Position numbers and translations under genes: made by a program. A model generated the notes under the pieces. It had not been told where the DNA came from. It saw only the letters and a program-made list of their open reading frames with translations, and made no database searches. Of a stretch of 49,088 nt of DNA, positions 33,891 through 43,332 are shown piece by piece. The first letter of the stretch is position 1. Each line of letters opens with the position of its first letter. The DNA is from Lachnobacterium bovis (lineage in GTDB: Bacteria > Bacillota > Clostridia > Lachnospirales > Lachnospiraceae), in assembly GCF_900111325.1 (NCBI RefSeq), contig NZ_FOGW01000019.1:1-49088 (forward strand), written 5' to 3'.

Positions 33891-35183
33891 ATGGCGAGTA
33901 TAAAAAGTAAAAAAAATAAAATGGCGGCCCGTAAAAGGGCTGCCTCATATACAAGAGAAAAAAGAGAAAAATCAAAAGCTATTGTTAGTACTCGAACCGT
34001 ATCAACTACACGCAAAATGACAGATGAAGAACTAATCAAAAAGGCAAGAAATTCTAAATATAAATCCAGAATAAATGATAATATTAAAGCAAATAGCAAG
34101 AAAAATTATATGGATTATAATTTTTTGTTTATAATGTTTTTTTTAATTTGTTTTGGGTTGATAATGCTTTATAGTACGAGTTATTATACAGGATTGAATA
34201 AATTCAATGATCCAATGTTTTATATGAAAAAACAGCTTAGGTCGATTATTTTAGGATTTATTTTGATGTTCTTTGTTGCAAAAATGAATTATAAATCATT
34301 AAGAAAATGGGCATTTCCTCTTTTTTGTATTTCGACATTTCTATGTTTACTTGTACATGTACCTAAAATTGGAATAGAACGTAATGGTTCAAAAAGATGG
34401 ATTGGATTTGGAAGTTTTACAATTCAACCTTCAGAAATAGCTAAAGTATGTGTCATTATTTGGATGGCTTATTTCTTAGAACGAACAGCTAAAGAAGCTA
34501 AAGATTTAGTTTATATCATGAAGGCTTTGATTCCACTAGTAATAGTTGTTTTTGAACTTACGTTTTCAAACTTAAGTACAGCAATTATTGTTGTAGGTAT
34601 AGCAATGATAATGATTTTTGTTGTAATAAAAAGGGTAAAACCGTATTTTGAGGCGTGTGGCCTCTTGTTGATATTTGGTATAGTAGGTATAAAGTTACAG
34701 TCTTATAGAGGTGGTCGAATAAGAGCGTGGTTATCGCCTGAAAAAGCAGCTGGCCCAGTAGGAGAACAAACACTTCAAGGTCTATATGCAATTTGTTCCG
34801 GTGGCTTCTTAGGAAAAGGATTAGGCAAAAGTATGCAGAAAATGGGACGTTTACCGGAGGCTCAAAATGATATGATTTTTTCAATTATATGCGAAGAATT
34901 AGGTATTTTTGGCGCAATTTGTTTGCTTTTATTATTTGTTTTGTTAATATGGCGAATGATGATTATAGCTAATAATGCACCAGATATGTTTGGAACACTT
35001 ATTGTTGTAGGTGTAATGGCACATATTTCATTACAAGTTGTACTAAATGTAGCTGTTGTAACTAAAATGATTCCAAATACGGGTGTAACATTGCCATTTG
35101 TAAGCTATGGAGGTACATCAATAATTATTTTGATTGCAGAAATGGGCTTGGTTTTATCAGTTTCAAGAGGAATTAAGTTTTAG
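33891..35183 (+). CDS. ftsW: SEDS peptidoglycan glycosyltransferase FtsW
   Basis: 430-aa polytopic membrane protein that polymerises lipid II at the septum with its partner class B PBP. A very basic cytoplasmic N-terminus of about 75 residues precedes about ten helices. SEDS motifs: QPSEIAKV, the extracellular loop SPEKAAGPVGEQTLQGLYAI, GRLPEAQNDMIFS and the C-terminal NTGVTLPFVSYGGTS. FtsW rather than RodA by position in the dcw cluster. Of two ATGs (33885 and 33891), the second is 6 nt after AGGGGG and is preferred. Confidence 0.95.
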   Translation: MASIKSKKNKMAARKRAASYTREKREKSKAIVSTRTVSTTRKMTDEELIKKARNSKYKSRINDNIKANSKKNYMDYNFLFIMFFLICFGLIMLYSTSYYTGLNKFNDPMFYMKKQLRSIILGFILMFFVAKMNYKSLRKWAFPLFCISTFLCLLVHVPKIGIERNGSKRWIGFGSFTIQPSEIAKVCVIIWMAYFLERTAKEAKDLVYIMKALIPLVIVVFELTFSNLSTAIIVVGIAMIMIFVVIKRVKPYFEACGLLLIFGIVGIKLQSYRGGRIRAWLSPEKAAGPVGEQTLQGLYAICSGGFLGKGLGKSMQKMGRLPEAQNDMIFSIICEELGIFGAICLLLLFVLLIWRMMIIANNAPDMFGTLIVVGVMAHISLQVVLNVAVVTKMIPNTGVTLPFVSYGGTSIIILIAEMGLVLSVSRGIKF

Positions 35184-35214
35184 TATTTAATTTCAAAGAA
35201 GAGGTATCTAGATT

Positions 35215-36057
35215 ATGCAAAAAAAACGAAGATTTGAGGAAGCAGAAGATTTTTCATTAGAGAATATAACAATAGATAACATAGAAGAATCACAAGAAGG
35301 TACTAAAAGTAAAGCTAAAAGTAAAGAAAAAAATTTTAATGCAATACCAAAACCATTAAAAATATTTGTTGGTATTGCAATGGTATTGCTTATTATTTTC
35401 ATAGTTTTGTGTTCTTCTTTTAAATTAAAAAAAGTCGAAATTGAGGGAAATACCTTATATGACAACGAAAAAATAAAAAAAGTTGTGTTAAATGATGGTA
35501 ATAGTTGGAATACACTTTATGTGTTCCTTAAATATCGTATGACAAAGACTAAAGCTGTTCCATTTGTAGACAAAATGGAAGTAAATATGGTTAATGCAAC
35601 AACATTAAAAGTCCATGTTTCCGAAAAAGAAATTTTAGGATACATTTATATTCCTGCAATAAATTCGAATGCGTATTTTGATAAAGATGGTATTGTAGTC
35701 GAGTTATCTCAAAGGATAATTCCTAATGTTCCAAAGGTAGATGGACTATCATGTGCTAAAGTTGTTCAATATGAAAAATTACCTGTTTCTTCTAAAAAAT
35801 TAGATGACTTATTAGCGTTGACTAGATCATTGAAGAAATATAAGATTCCACCAGATTTGATTTCATATTCGAAAGAAGACACACCAAATTTAAAATATAA
35901 AGATATAGATGTTCCATTAGGTAAAACATTAGAGTATACACCAAAGATAGAACGTTTATGTCAAATATTAAAGTCTTTAAATAATCTTAAAGGTGTGTTA
36001 CACTTAGAAAAGTGGAATTACGGTGACAGTAATATTATTTTTGAAAAAACACAGTAA
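35215..36057 (+). CDS. ftsQ: Cell division protein FtsQ/DivIB
   Basis: 280-aa bitopic division protein. A charged cytoplasmic N-terminus (1 to about 42), a transmembrane helix at about 47-66 (IFVGIAMVLLIIFIVLCSSF), then an external POTRA domain starting KLKKVEIEGNTLYDNEKIKK and a beta domain. It scaffolds FtsL and DivIC and regulates septal synthesis. It lies 31 nt after ftsW. The family is variable in sequence; the POTRA opening and position make the call firm. Confidence 0.92.
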   Translation: MQKKRRFEEAEDFSLENITIDNIEESQEGTKSKAKSKEKNFNAIPKPLKIFVGIAMVLLIIFIVLCSSFKLKKVEIEGNTLYDNEKIKKVVLNDGNSWNTLYVFLKYRMTKTKAVPFVDKMEVNMVNATTLKVHVSEKEILGYIYIPAINSNAYFDKDGIVVELSQRIIPNVPKVDGLSCAKVVQYEKLPVSSKKLDDLLALTRSLKKYKIPPDLISYSKEDTPNLKYKDIDVPLGKTLEYTPKIERLCQILKSLNNLKGVLHLEKWNYGDSNIIFEKTQ

Positions 36058-36236
36058 CATTTATCGGTTTATTTGAAAGAAATAATTAGACAAAATAAAC
36101 AATTTATTGTTGATTATTTTTGAAAAAAATTATATTATTATTTATATAAGTGTTTGTTTTTATAAGAAAATTAAAATAACAGGCGCTATGGATGTTTCTA
36201 TTATTGAATATAAGGGGTAAGCAAACGTTATTCACA

Positions 36237-36264
36237 TTGTGGAAACTGAATCCATATTTATAAT
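36237..36264 (+). promoter_or_regulatory. Possible promoter for ftsZ
   Basis: TTGTGG at 36237-36242, a 16-nt spacer and a perfect TATAAT at 36259-36264, giving a leader of about 20 nt. A second candidate, TTGATT (36110-36115) with TATTAT (36133-36138, spacer 17), lies further up. The 233-nt gap before ftsZ shows no other structure. Confidence 0.5.
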
Positions 36265-36290
36265 ACGGGAGAGAAAGAGGAGGATGGACT

Positions 36291-37556
36291 TTGCTTGAAA
36301 TTAAACAAACTGAGACAGATGCTAGCGCAAAAATAATAGTAGTTGGTGTAGGTGGCGCTGGTAATAATGCTGTTAATAGAATGGTAGATGAAAATATTGA
36401 AGGTGTAGAATTTATTGGTGTTAACACTGATTCTCAGGCCTTACAATTATGCAAAGCACCAACATTAATTCAAATTGGAGAAAAATTAACTAAAGGTCTT
36501 GGAGCAGGTGCACAACCTGAAATTGGACAAAAAGCGGCAGAAGAAAGTGCAGAAGAATTAACAGCTGCAATTAAAAATGCTGACATGGTATTTGTAACAT
36601 GCGGAATGGGCGGTGGAACAGGTACTGGTGCTGCGCCAGTAGTTGCTAAAATTGCTAAAGAGCAAGGCATCCTTACAGTAGGTGTTGTTACTAAACCTTT
36701 TAGATTTGAAGCTAAACAGAGAATGATTAATGCCGTAGGTGGAATTGATAGACTTAAAGATAGCGTAGATACATTGATTGTAATTCCAAATGATAAATTA
36801 TTAGAAATTGTAGATAGAAGAACAACTATGCCAGATGCATTAAAGAAGGCAGATGAAGTTTTACAGCAGGCAGTACAGGGAATTACAGATTTGATTAATG
36901 TACCATCATTAATTAACTTAGATTTTGCAGATGTTCAGACTGTAATGAAAGATAAAGGATTAGCTCATATTGGTATCGGTTCAGCTAAGGGTGATGATAA
37001 AGCTATTGAAGCTGTTAAACTTGCTGTTGCATCTCCATTATTAGAGACAACAATCAATGGTGCTTCACACGTAATTATTAACATTTCTGGTGATATCTCA
37101 TTAGTTGATGCAAACGATGCAGCAACATATGTAGAGGAGCTTGCAGGCTGTGATGCAAATATTATCTTTGGTGCTAAGTATGATGAAACAATGGCAGATG
37201 AAACTATTATCACTGTAATTGCTACAGGCTTAGAAGAAGTTGATGAGGATAGAGCAAGAGTTGGAGGTATGGCAGCTTCTAACAATGTTAACGCTAACAC
37301 AAATGGTTTTATGAGATATGCTCAGCAACAGAATACATTTTCACGACAGCCAGTACATTCAGGCGGAATGAATTATGGTTTTGGATCTGATTCAGTAGGA
37401 AATGTCGGAACAGTTCGTCCAACTAATACACAAACATACAATAATAATTCACAAGATTCGATGTATGGTTCATTACAGAGACCACGTCAACCAGAAAGTA
37501 CTGTTTCACCAGTTGAAATTAGTATTCCAGACTTTTTAAAAAGTTCAAGAAAATAA
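36291..37556 (+). CDS. ftsZ: Cell division GTPase FtsZ
   Basis: 421-aa tubulin homologue that forms the division ring. N-terminal VVGVGGAGNNAVNRM, tubulin signature GGGTGTGAA at 107-115, T7 loop NLDFADVQTVM, then a flexible Asn/Gln-rich linker. The C-terminal peptide is IPDFLKSSRK (412-421), the docking site for FtsA or SepF. Translation starts at TTG 36291: AGAGGAGG ends 7 nt before it, the only nearby ATG (36284) is out of frame, and the family begins MLEIK. No ftsA is seen upstream. Confidence 0.97.
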   Translation: MLEIKQTETDASAKIIVVGVGGAGNNAVNRMVDENIEGVEFIGVNTDSQALQLCKAPTLIQIGEKLTKGLGAGAQPEIGQKAAEESAEELTAAIKNADMVFVTCGMGGGTGTGAAPVVAKIAKEQGILTVGVVTKPFRFEAKQRMINAVGGIDRLKDSVDTLIVIPNDKLLEIVDRRTTMPDALKKADEVLQQAVQGITDLINVPSLINLDFADVQTVMKDKGLAHIGIGSAKGDDKAIEAVKLAVASPLLETTINGASHVIINISGDISLVDANDAATYVEELAGCDANIIFGAKYDETMADETIITVIATGLEEVDEDRARVGGMAASNNVNANTNGFMRYAQQQNTFSRQPVHSGGMNYGFGSDSVGNVGTVRPTNTQTYNNNSQDSMYGSLQRPRQPESTVSPVEISIPDFLKSSRK

Positions 37557-37561
37557 AACAC

Positions 37562-37599
37562 AAAACTCCAAGATATGTTAAGCATATTTTGGAGTTTTT
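37562..37599 (+). terminator. Strong intrinsic terminator after ftsZ
   Basis: AAAACTCCAA (37562-37571) pairs with TTGGAGTTTT (37589-37598), and an inner ATATG/CATAT extends the stem; the T-tract overlaps the right arm. It closes the dcw cluster. The gap to the next gene (37600-37752) is AT-rich with no clear promoter. Confidence 0.92.
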
Positions 37600-37752
37600 A
37601 TTGTTGTTAAGCAAAATTTAATCTGAAATTATAATATTTATTTTTAATATATACAAAATTTAAAAAATATAACAAAAAATACATATTTTTCAAAAAAACA
37701 ACTTCCGAAATACAAAATAAAGAAATATACATTGCCAAGGAGGGGGATGTTT

Positions 37753-39405
37753 ATGTTACTAGAATTTCTAGGTGCAGATCATGAAGTAACAGGAAGTTGT
37801 CATTACATAAGTTTTAATGGAATAAATATATTAGTAGATTGTGGAATGGAACAGGGGCCAGATATTTATGTCAATCAAGAAATTCCTGTAAATGCGACTT
37901 TAATTGATTATATTTTTGTCACACATGCGCATATTGATCATTCGGGATTGTTACCACTACTTTATAATCATGGGTTTAGGGGTAAAATTTATGCTACTAA
38001 GGCAACATGTGAACTGTGTGATATTATGCTAAAAGATTCAGCGCATATTCAAGAATTTGAGGCAGAATGGAAAAATAGAAAAGCAAAAAGAGCTGGTAAA
38101 GAGCGAGTAATTCCAATGTATACAATAGAAGATGCTGTTGGAGTTATGGATTTTTTTGTTCCATGTGAATATAATGAAAAAATACATATTACGGACGGCT
38201 TAGAAGTAAGATTCATAGATGCAGGACATTTATTAGGTTCTTCATCAATAGAAATGTGGATTACAGAAGAAGATAAAAATAAATATGTACAAGATTTATT
38301 TGAAAATGAAAGATTTATCACTAAAAAAATTGTTTTTTCAGGGGATATCGGAAGCGGAAATAGGCCGTTGATTAAAAATCCAGAATATATAACATCTGCA
38401 GATTATGTTGTAATGGAATCTACCTACGGAAATAGAAATCATCAAATTTCAATTGACTATGCATATGCACTTGCTAAAGTTATAAAAGATACATTTGATA
38501 AAGGTGGAAATGTTGTTATTCCTGCATTTGCTGTTGGTAGAACACAAGAATTATTGTATTTTTTAAGAAGAGTAAAAACCGAAAATATTTTGCCAGAATA
38601 CCAAGATTTTGAAGTATATATTGATAGTCCACTTGCAATTGAAGCAACAAATATTTTTCATAAAAATGTTGCTGATTGTTTTAATGATGTGGCGAGAAAT
38701 TTAATACTTTCAGGTATAAATCCACTTAAATTTCCACAGTTAAAGATTGCAACGACAAGTGATGATTCAAAAGCAATAAATTTTATTGATAATCCTAAAG
38801 TAATAATATCTGCATCAGGAATGTGTGAGGCGGGACGAATAAGACATCATTTGAAACATAATTTATGGCGTGAGGAATCGACAATTGTTTTTGTAGGTTA
38901 TCAAGTTCCAGGAACTTTAGGATATAGCCTTCTAAATGGCGTACAAAAAGTTAGATTGTTTGGAGAAGAAATTGATGTAAAAGCAAGAATACTTAATTTG
39001 CCGGGCATAAGCGGTCATGCTGATAAAAAACATTTGGTAGAATGGATTAGCCATTTTGATGAAGGGCGTCCTAAAAAAGTATTCATTGTTCATGGTCAAG
39101 ATCAAGTGACAGATATTTTTGCAGATACTCTCAAGCGAGAAGTATGCCTTGATGCAATAGCACCATATAGTGGTGATACATATGATTTAATAACGGGAGA
39201 ATGTGTAAAAAAAGGTCAGAAAATCAAAGCAAAAACGAGCGAGAAGAAGAAAGAGCATTCTTATTCATCACAAGTATTTGCAAGACTTGTTGCAATGGGT
39301 GAGCGTTTAATGGCGGTTATAGTGAAAAACGAAGGCGTAGCAAATAAGGATTTAGCTAAGTTTGCAGATCAGATAAAAGCATTGTGTGATAAATGGGATA
39401 GGTAA
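37753..39405 (+). CDS. Beta-CASP metallo-beta-lactamase-fold ribonuclease-like protein
   Basis: 550-aa protein of the CPSF/YsnA-like branch of metallo-beta-lactamases, probably an RNA nuclease. Zinc motifs: HAHIDHSG (motif 2, HxHxDH), AGHLLGSSS and SGDIG. Beta-CASP motifs: AFAVGRTQELL, SASGMCEAGRIRHHL and a C-terminal GISGHADKKHL and VHGQ. A basic lysine-rich segment and a small helical end follow from about residue 490. It differs from RNase J in organisation. The start is ATG 37753, 9 nt after AAGGAGG; ATG 37747 and TTG 37732 are less well placed. Alone between terminators. Confidence 0.9.
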   Translation: MLLEFLGADHEVTGSCHYISFNGINILVDCGMEQGPDIYVNQEIPVNATLIDYIFVTHAHIDHSGLLPLLYNHGFRGKIYATKATCELCDIMLKDSAHIQEFEAEWKNRKAKRAGKERVIPMYTIEDAVGVMDFFVPCEYNEKIHITDGLEVRFIDAGHLLGSSSIEMWITEEDKNKYVQDLFENERFITKKIVFSGDIGSGNRPLIKNPEYITSADYVVMESTYGNRNHQISIDYAYALAKVIKDTFDKGGNVVIPAFAVGRTQELLYFLRRVKTENILPEYQDFEVYIDSPLAIEATNIFHKNVADCFNDVARNLILSGINPLKFPQLKIATTSDDSKAINFIDNPKVIISASGMCEAGRIRHHLKHNLWREESTIVFVGYQVPGTLGYSLLNGVQKVRLFGEEIDVKARILNLPGISGHADKKHLVEWISHFDEGRPKKVFIVHGQDQVTDIFADTLKREVCLDAIAPYSGDTYDLITGECVKKGQKIKAKTSEKKKEHSYSSQVFARLVAMGERLMAVIVKNEGVANKDLAKFADQIKALCDKWDR

Positions 39406-39441
39406 AAAGGTTTGGATTTGACAAAATAAATTAATGGTAGT

Positions 39442-39482
39442 AAAGTAAACGTTGCTAATTATTGGCAACGTTTACTTTTTTT
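39442..39482 (+). terminator. Intrinsic terminator after the beta-CASP gene
   Basis: AAAGTAAACGTTGC (39442-39455) pairs perfectly with GCAACGTTTACTTT (39465-39478), 14 bp, T-tract to 39482. The arms are A- and T-rich at the base. Confidence 0.93.
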
Positions 39483-39569
39483 AGGTCAAATAAAAGAATT
39501 GGGATGAAAATAAAATAGAGCTTTAATATTAAAAGATAAAAAATAAAAATTAAAATCAAATTTCTTTCG

Positions 39570-39599
39570 TTGACAATACTTTTATAGGTATAGTAAAAT
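39570..39599 (+). promoter_or_regulatory. Promoter for argS
   Basis: A perfect TTGACA at 39570-39575, an 18-nt spacer and TAAAAT at 39594-39599, giving a leader of about 35 nt before argS. TATAGT at 39589 is also present but too close to the -35. No T-box is present. Confidence 0.7.
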
Positions 39600-39639
39600 A
39601 AGAAAAGTATGTAAAAATTCAAAAAATTAGGAGGCCAAA

Positions 39640-41433
39640 ATGGTTAAGATTATAGATTTAATTTCAGAAGAAGTAGTTAAAGCTTTTGTTGAAGCTGGCT
39701 ATGATTCAAAATATGGTAAAGTCACATTATCTAACAGACCGGATTTATGTGAATATCAATGTAATGGTGCAATGGCAGCAGCTAAAGAATATCATTGTGC
39801 ACCTTTTATGATTGCAGATAAGGTGGCGGAAAAATTAGAAGGAAACAATATGTTTTCTGAGGTTGAGTCCGTTAAACCAGGATTTTTGAATTTGAAATTA
39901 AATAATGATTATTTGGCAGATTATTTAAATAAAATGCAACAAGACGAAGAAAGATTAGGATGTGATAAAGTATCTAATCCTTCAACAATTATGGTTGATT
40001 ACGGCGGACCAAACGTGGCTAAACCTCTTCATGTCGGTCATCTTCGTTCAGCTGTTATCGGAGAAAGTGTTAAACGTTTAGCAAGATTTATGGGTAATAC
40101 TGTAATTGGTGATGTACACCTAGGTGACTGGGGACTTCAGATGGGATTAATCATCACTGAGCTAAAACTTCGTAAACCAGAATTAGTGTATTTTGATGAG
40201 GCATATAATGGTGAATATCCAACAGAGCCACCTTTTACAATTTCAGAATTAGAAGAAATTTATCCAACAGCTAGTGGAAAATCAAAAGAAAATCCAGAAT
40301 ACAAAGAAGCTGCTATGCAGGCAACTTTTGAATTACAAAATGGAAGAAGAGGCTACAGAGCATTATTAAAACATATTTTAGATGTATCTGTATCAGATTT
40401 AAAGAAAAATTATGAGAAATTAAATGTTTCTTTTGATTTATGGAAAGGTGAATCTGATGCTCAACCATACATTGCTGATATGGTAAAAAAAATGAAAGAT
40501 GACGGATTCGCTTATTTAAGTGATGGCGCTTTAGTAGTAGATGTTAAAGAAGAAACAGATACTAAAGAAGTTCCACCTTGTATGATTCTTAAATCAGATG
40601 GTGCGTCATTATATAATACAACTGATCTTGCTACAATGGTATGGAGAATGAAAGATTATAATCCATCAAAATTAATTTATGTAGTTGATAAGAGACAAGA
40701 ATTATACTTTACACAAGTATTCAGATGTGCTAAAAAGACAGGAATCGTTCCTTCAGAAACAGATCTTAAGTTCTTAGGATTTGGTACTATGAACGGTAAA
40801 GATGGTAAGCCTTTCAAAACACGTGAAGGTGGAGTTATGCGTTTAGAGTATCTTTTAAAGAGTATTAATGATCAAATGTATAATAAAATCATTGAAAACA
40901 AAAAGAACAAAGAAGATATTGACTTTAATGAAGATGATGCAAAGAAAATCGCTCAAGAAGTTGCTCTTGCAGCAATTAAATACGGTGATTTATCAAATCA
41001 AGCAAGTAAAGATTATATTTTCGATATAGACAGATTTATTTCTTTTGAAGGAAATACTGGTCCATATATTTTATATACAATTGTACGTATTAAATCAATT
41101 TTATCTAAATATAACGCAGAAAATAAAAATGCAAGAGATTGTGCATCAAATATTATGGGTGCTCATTCTAAATCTGAAAAAGATTTAATGTTATCTCTTA
41201 TTAAATTTAATGCTGTAATGGAAAATGCATATGAGGAGGTTGCTCCACATAAAATTTGTGCATTTATTTATGAATTAGCTAATGCATTTAATAGTTTTTA
41301 TCACAACAATAAAATTTTAGCTGAAGAAGATGAAAAAATTAAAACATCATATATTGCTTTATTATTACTTACAAAAGATGTATTAGAGAAGTGTATTGAT
41401 GTATTAGGTTTTTCTGCTCCTGAAAGAATGTAG
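39640..41433 (+). CDS. argS: Arginyl-tRNA synthetase
   Basis: 597-aa class I synthetase. The N-terminal additional domain (1 to about 115) is typical of ArgRS. The HIGH motif is HVGH at 131-134 (KPLHVGHLRSAVIG). The KMSKS position reads KPFKTREGG, the usual loss in many ArgRS. The DALR-type anticodon domain follows from about 470. The ribosome binding site is TAGGAGG at 39629-39635. It is followed by prfC at 36 nt, so both are probably on one transcript. Confidence 0.97.
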   Translation: MVKIIDLISEEVVKAFVEAGYDSKYGKVTLSNRPDLCEYQCNGAMAAAKEYHCAPFMIADKVAEKLEGNNMFSEVESVKPGFLNLKLNNDYLADYLNKMQQDEERLGCDKVSNPSTIMVDYGGPNVAKPLHVGHLRSAVIGESVKRLARFMGNTVIGDVHLGDWGLQMGLIITELKLRKPELVYFDEAYNGEYPTEPPFTISELEEIYPTASGKSKENPEYKEAAMQATFELQNGRRGYRALLKHILDVSVSDLKKNYEKLNVSFDLWKGESDAQPYIADMVKKMKDDGFAYLSDGALVVDVKEETDTKEVPPCMILKSDGASLYNTTDLATMVWRMKDYNPSKLIYVVDKRQELYFTQVFRCAKKTGIVPSETDLKFLGFGTMNGKDGKPFKTREGGVMRLEYLLKSINDQMYNKIIENKKNKEDIDFNEDDAKKIAQEVALAAIKYGDLSNQASKDYIFDIDRFISFEGNTGPYILYTIVRIKSILSKYNAENKNARDCASNIMGAHSKSEKDLMLSLIKFNAVMENAYEEVAPHKICAFIYELANAFNSFYHNNKILAEEDEKIKTSYIALLLLTKDVLEKCIDVLGFSAPERM

Positions 41434-41469
41434 TAAATAAGTAATATCAAATGTGGTTCGGAGGATATT

Positions 41470-43065
41470 GTGAGTAATTTAAGAAGTGAAATTGAAAAAA
41501 GAAGAACATTTGCCATAATCTCGCATCCAGATGCTGGTAAAACAACATTGACAGAGAAATTCCTTTTATACGGAGGAGCTATTAATTTAGCTGGATCCGT
41601 AAAAGGAAAGGCTACAGCAAGACATGCTGTATCAGATTGGATGGAAATTGAAAAACAAAGAGGTATTTCAGTTACATCATCGGTTTTACAATTTAATTAT
41701 GGTGGATATTGTATAAATATTCTTGATACACCAGGACATCAAGATTTCTCGGAGGACACATATCGTACACTTATGGCTGCAGATTCTGCAGTAATGGTTA
41801 TTGATGCTAGCAAAGGTGTTGAGGCACAAACAAGAAAATTATTCAAAGTTTGTGTTATGAGACATATCCCAATTTTTACTTTTATCAACAAAATGGATAG
41901 AGATGCAAATGATACTTTTGATTTGTTAGAGGATATCGAAAACGAACTTGGAATAGAGACTTGTCCTGTAAACTGGCCAATTGGTTCAGGAAAACAGTTT
42001 AAAGGTGTATATGATCGTGAAACTAGAAAAGTGATGACTTTCTCTGATACTTTAAAAGGTACAAAAGAGGGTACAGAAAAAGAGATTGATATTGATGATC
42101 TAGCACTTGAAGAGGAAATTGGAAAAGAATTTAAAGAAAAATTACTTGAGGATATTGAATTATTAGATGGAGCCGGTGCTGAATTTGATATTGAAAAAGT
42201 ATCAAAAGGTGAGCTTTCACCAGTATTTTTTGGATCAGCATTAACAAACTTTGGTGTCGAAACATTTTTACAGCACTTTTTAAATATGACATATTCTCCA
42301 TTAGCAAGAAATTCTGATAAAGGATTAATTGATCCATTTAACGAAGATTTCTCAGCATTCGTATTTAAAATTCAGGCTAATATGAATAAGAATCATAGAG
42401 ATAGAATTGCTTTTATGAGAATTTGTTCTGGTAAATTTAATGCAGGAATGGAAGTTACACATATTCAAGGTGGAAATAAAAAGGTTAAACTTTCCCAACC
42501 ACAACAAATGATGGCGGATGAAAGAAAAATTGTTGAAGAAGCTTATGCTGGAGATATTATAGGTATTTTTGATCCTGGTATTTATTCAATTGGTGATACT
42601 TTAACAACAGCAAAAGATAAATTTTCTTTTGAAGGTATTCCAACTTTTGCACCTGAGCATTTTGCAAGATGTTCATTAGTAGATTCTATGAAGAGAAAAC
42701 AATTTGTTAAAGGTGTAACTCAAATTGCACAAGAAGGTGCCATTCAGATTTTCCAAGAATATAAAGGTGGAATGGAAGAAATCATTGTAGGTGTTGTAGG
42801 TGTACTTCAATTTGATGTTCTTAAATTTAGACTTAAGAATGAATACAATGTTGATATTAGATTAGAAACATTACCATATGAGTATATTCGTTGGATTGGT
42901 AATCCGAAAGAAGTTAATATGGATACTTTATCTGGTACATCAGATATGAAAAAAGTAAAAGATATGAAAGATCGTCCATTACTTCTATTCGTTAATGAGT
43001 GGAGCATTGGAATGACATTAGATAGAAATGAAGGCTTAGTTCTAGAAGAGTTTTCTAAAAACTAA
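41470..43065 (+). CDS. prfC: Peptide chain release factor 3
   Basis: 531-aa translational GTPase that recycles RF1 and RF2 after termination. G1 SHPDAGKTT at 18-26, G2 region KQRGISVTSSV, G3 DTPGHQDFSEDTYR, G4 NKMDRDA. The SEDTYR variant after DTPGH distinguishes RF3 from EF-G. The start is GTG 41470 right after GGAGGATATT; no in-frame ATG is better placed. The full C-terminal domains are present. Confidence 0.97.
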   Translation: MSNLRSEIEKRRTFAIISHPDAGKTTLTEKFLLYGGAINLAGSVKGKATARHAVSDWMEIEKQRGISVTSSVLQFNYGGYCINILDTPGHQDFSEDTYRTLMAADSAVMVIDASKGVEAQTRKLFKVCVMRHIPIFTFINKMDRDANDTFDLLEDIENELGIETCPVNWPIGSGKQFKGVYDRETRKVMTFSDTLKGTKEGTEKEIDIDDLALEEEIGKEFKEKLLEDIELLDGAGAEFDIEKVSKGELSPVFFGSALTNFGVETFLQHFLNMTYSPLARNSDKGLIDPFNEDFSAFVFKIQANMNKNHRDRIAFMRICSGKFNAGMEVTHIQGGNKKVKLSQPQQMMADERKIVEEAYAGDIIGIFDPGIYSIGDTLTTAKDKFSFEGIPTFAPEHFARCSLVDSMKRKQFVKGVTQIAQEGAIQIFQEYKGGMEEIIVGVVGVLQFDVLKFRLKNEYNVDIRLETLPYEYIRWIGNPKEVNMDTLSGTSDMKKVKDMKDRPLLLFVNEWSIGMTLDRNEGLVLEEFSKN

Positions 43066-43106
43066 ATAATAATGTTTGCAACTATTTTATTCTTTATAAT
43101 AGGGTG

Positions 43107-43241
43107 TATAGAGCAAGGAAGCTGTTATGCTCTATAAATATATTAAAAGTTATATGGCAAGAATTGTTTTGCCATATCTGTACAAAATTAATAAAACTTT
43201 AAAAAAATAGCGAGGAAGTCTAGGCTGAATCGCTATTTTTT
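43107..43241 (+). ncRNA. Candidate small RNA of three hairpins ending in a terminator
   Basis: Three perfect stem-loops follow prfC in tandem: TATAGAGCA/TGCTCTATA (43107-43115 with 43128-43136), ATATGGCAA/TTGCCATAT (43152-43160 with 43169-43177), and AAAAAATAGCGA/TCGCTATTTTTT (43202-43213 with 43230-43241). The last is a clear intrinsic terminator. A TATAAT at 43095-43100 stands just before the first hairpin, with only a poor -35. It could be a free small RNA or just the structured 3' end of the prfC mRNA. Confidence 0.4.
43202..43241 (+). terminator. Intrinsic terminator of the argS-prfC transcript
   Basis: AAAAAATAGCGA (43202-43213) and TCGCTATTTTTT (43230-43241) form a perfect 12-bp stem, with the T-tract in the right arm and a 16-nt loop. 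Confidence 0.88.
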
Positions 43242-43260
43242 ATTAAATAAAAACTTATGT

Positions 43261-43289
43261 TTGCAAAATAAACGAACATGTGTTATACT
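43261..43289 (+). promoter_or_regulatory. Promoter with LexA-type SOS box, distal to recA
   Basis: TTGCAA at 43261-43266, a 17-nt spacer, TATACT at 43284-43289 preceded by TGT (extended -10). Between the two hexamers lies CGAACATGTGTT (43273-43284), which fits the Gram-positive LexA consensus CGAAC-N4-GTT. It points toward recA, 555 nt away. The nearest ORF is only 10 codons (43295-43327) without a ribosome binding site. Confidence 0.6.
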
Positions 43290-43332
43290 AGTAAATGGTG
43301 ATAAAAAGAGTAGATGAAAGTAAATAAAAATA

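Noticed and set aside
41470..43065. Reading prfC as a tetracycline-resistance ribosome protection protein or EF-G
   Set aside because: The DTPGHQDFSEDTYR motif, the 531-aa length and the domain end are those of release factor 3.
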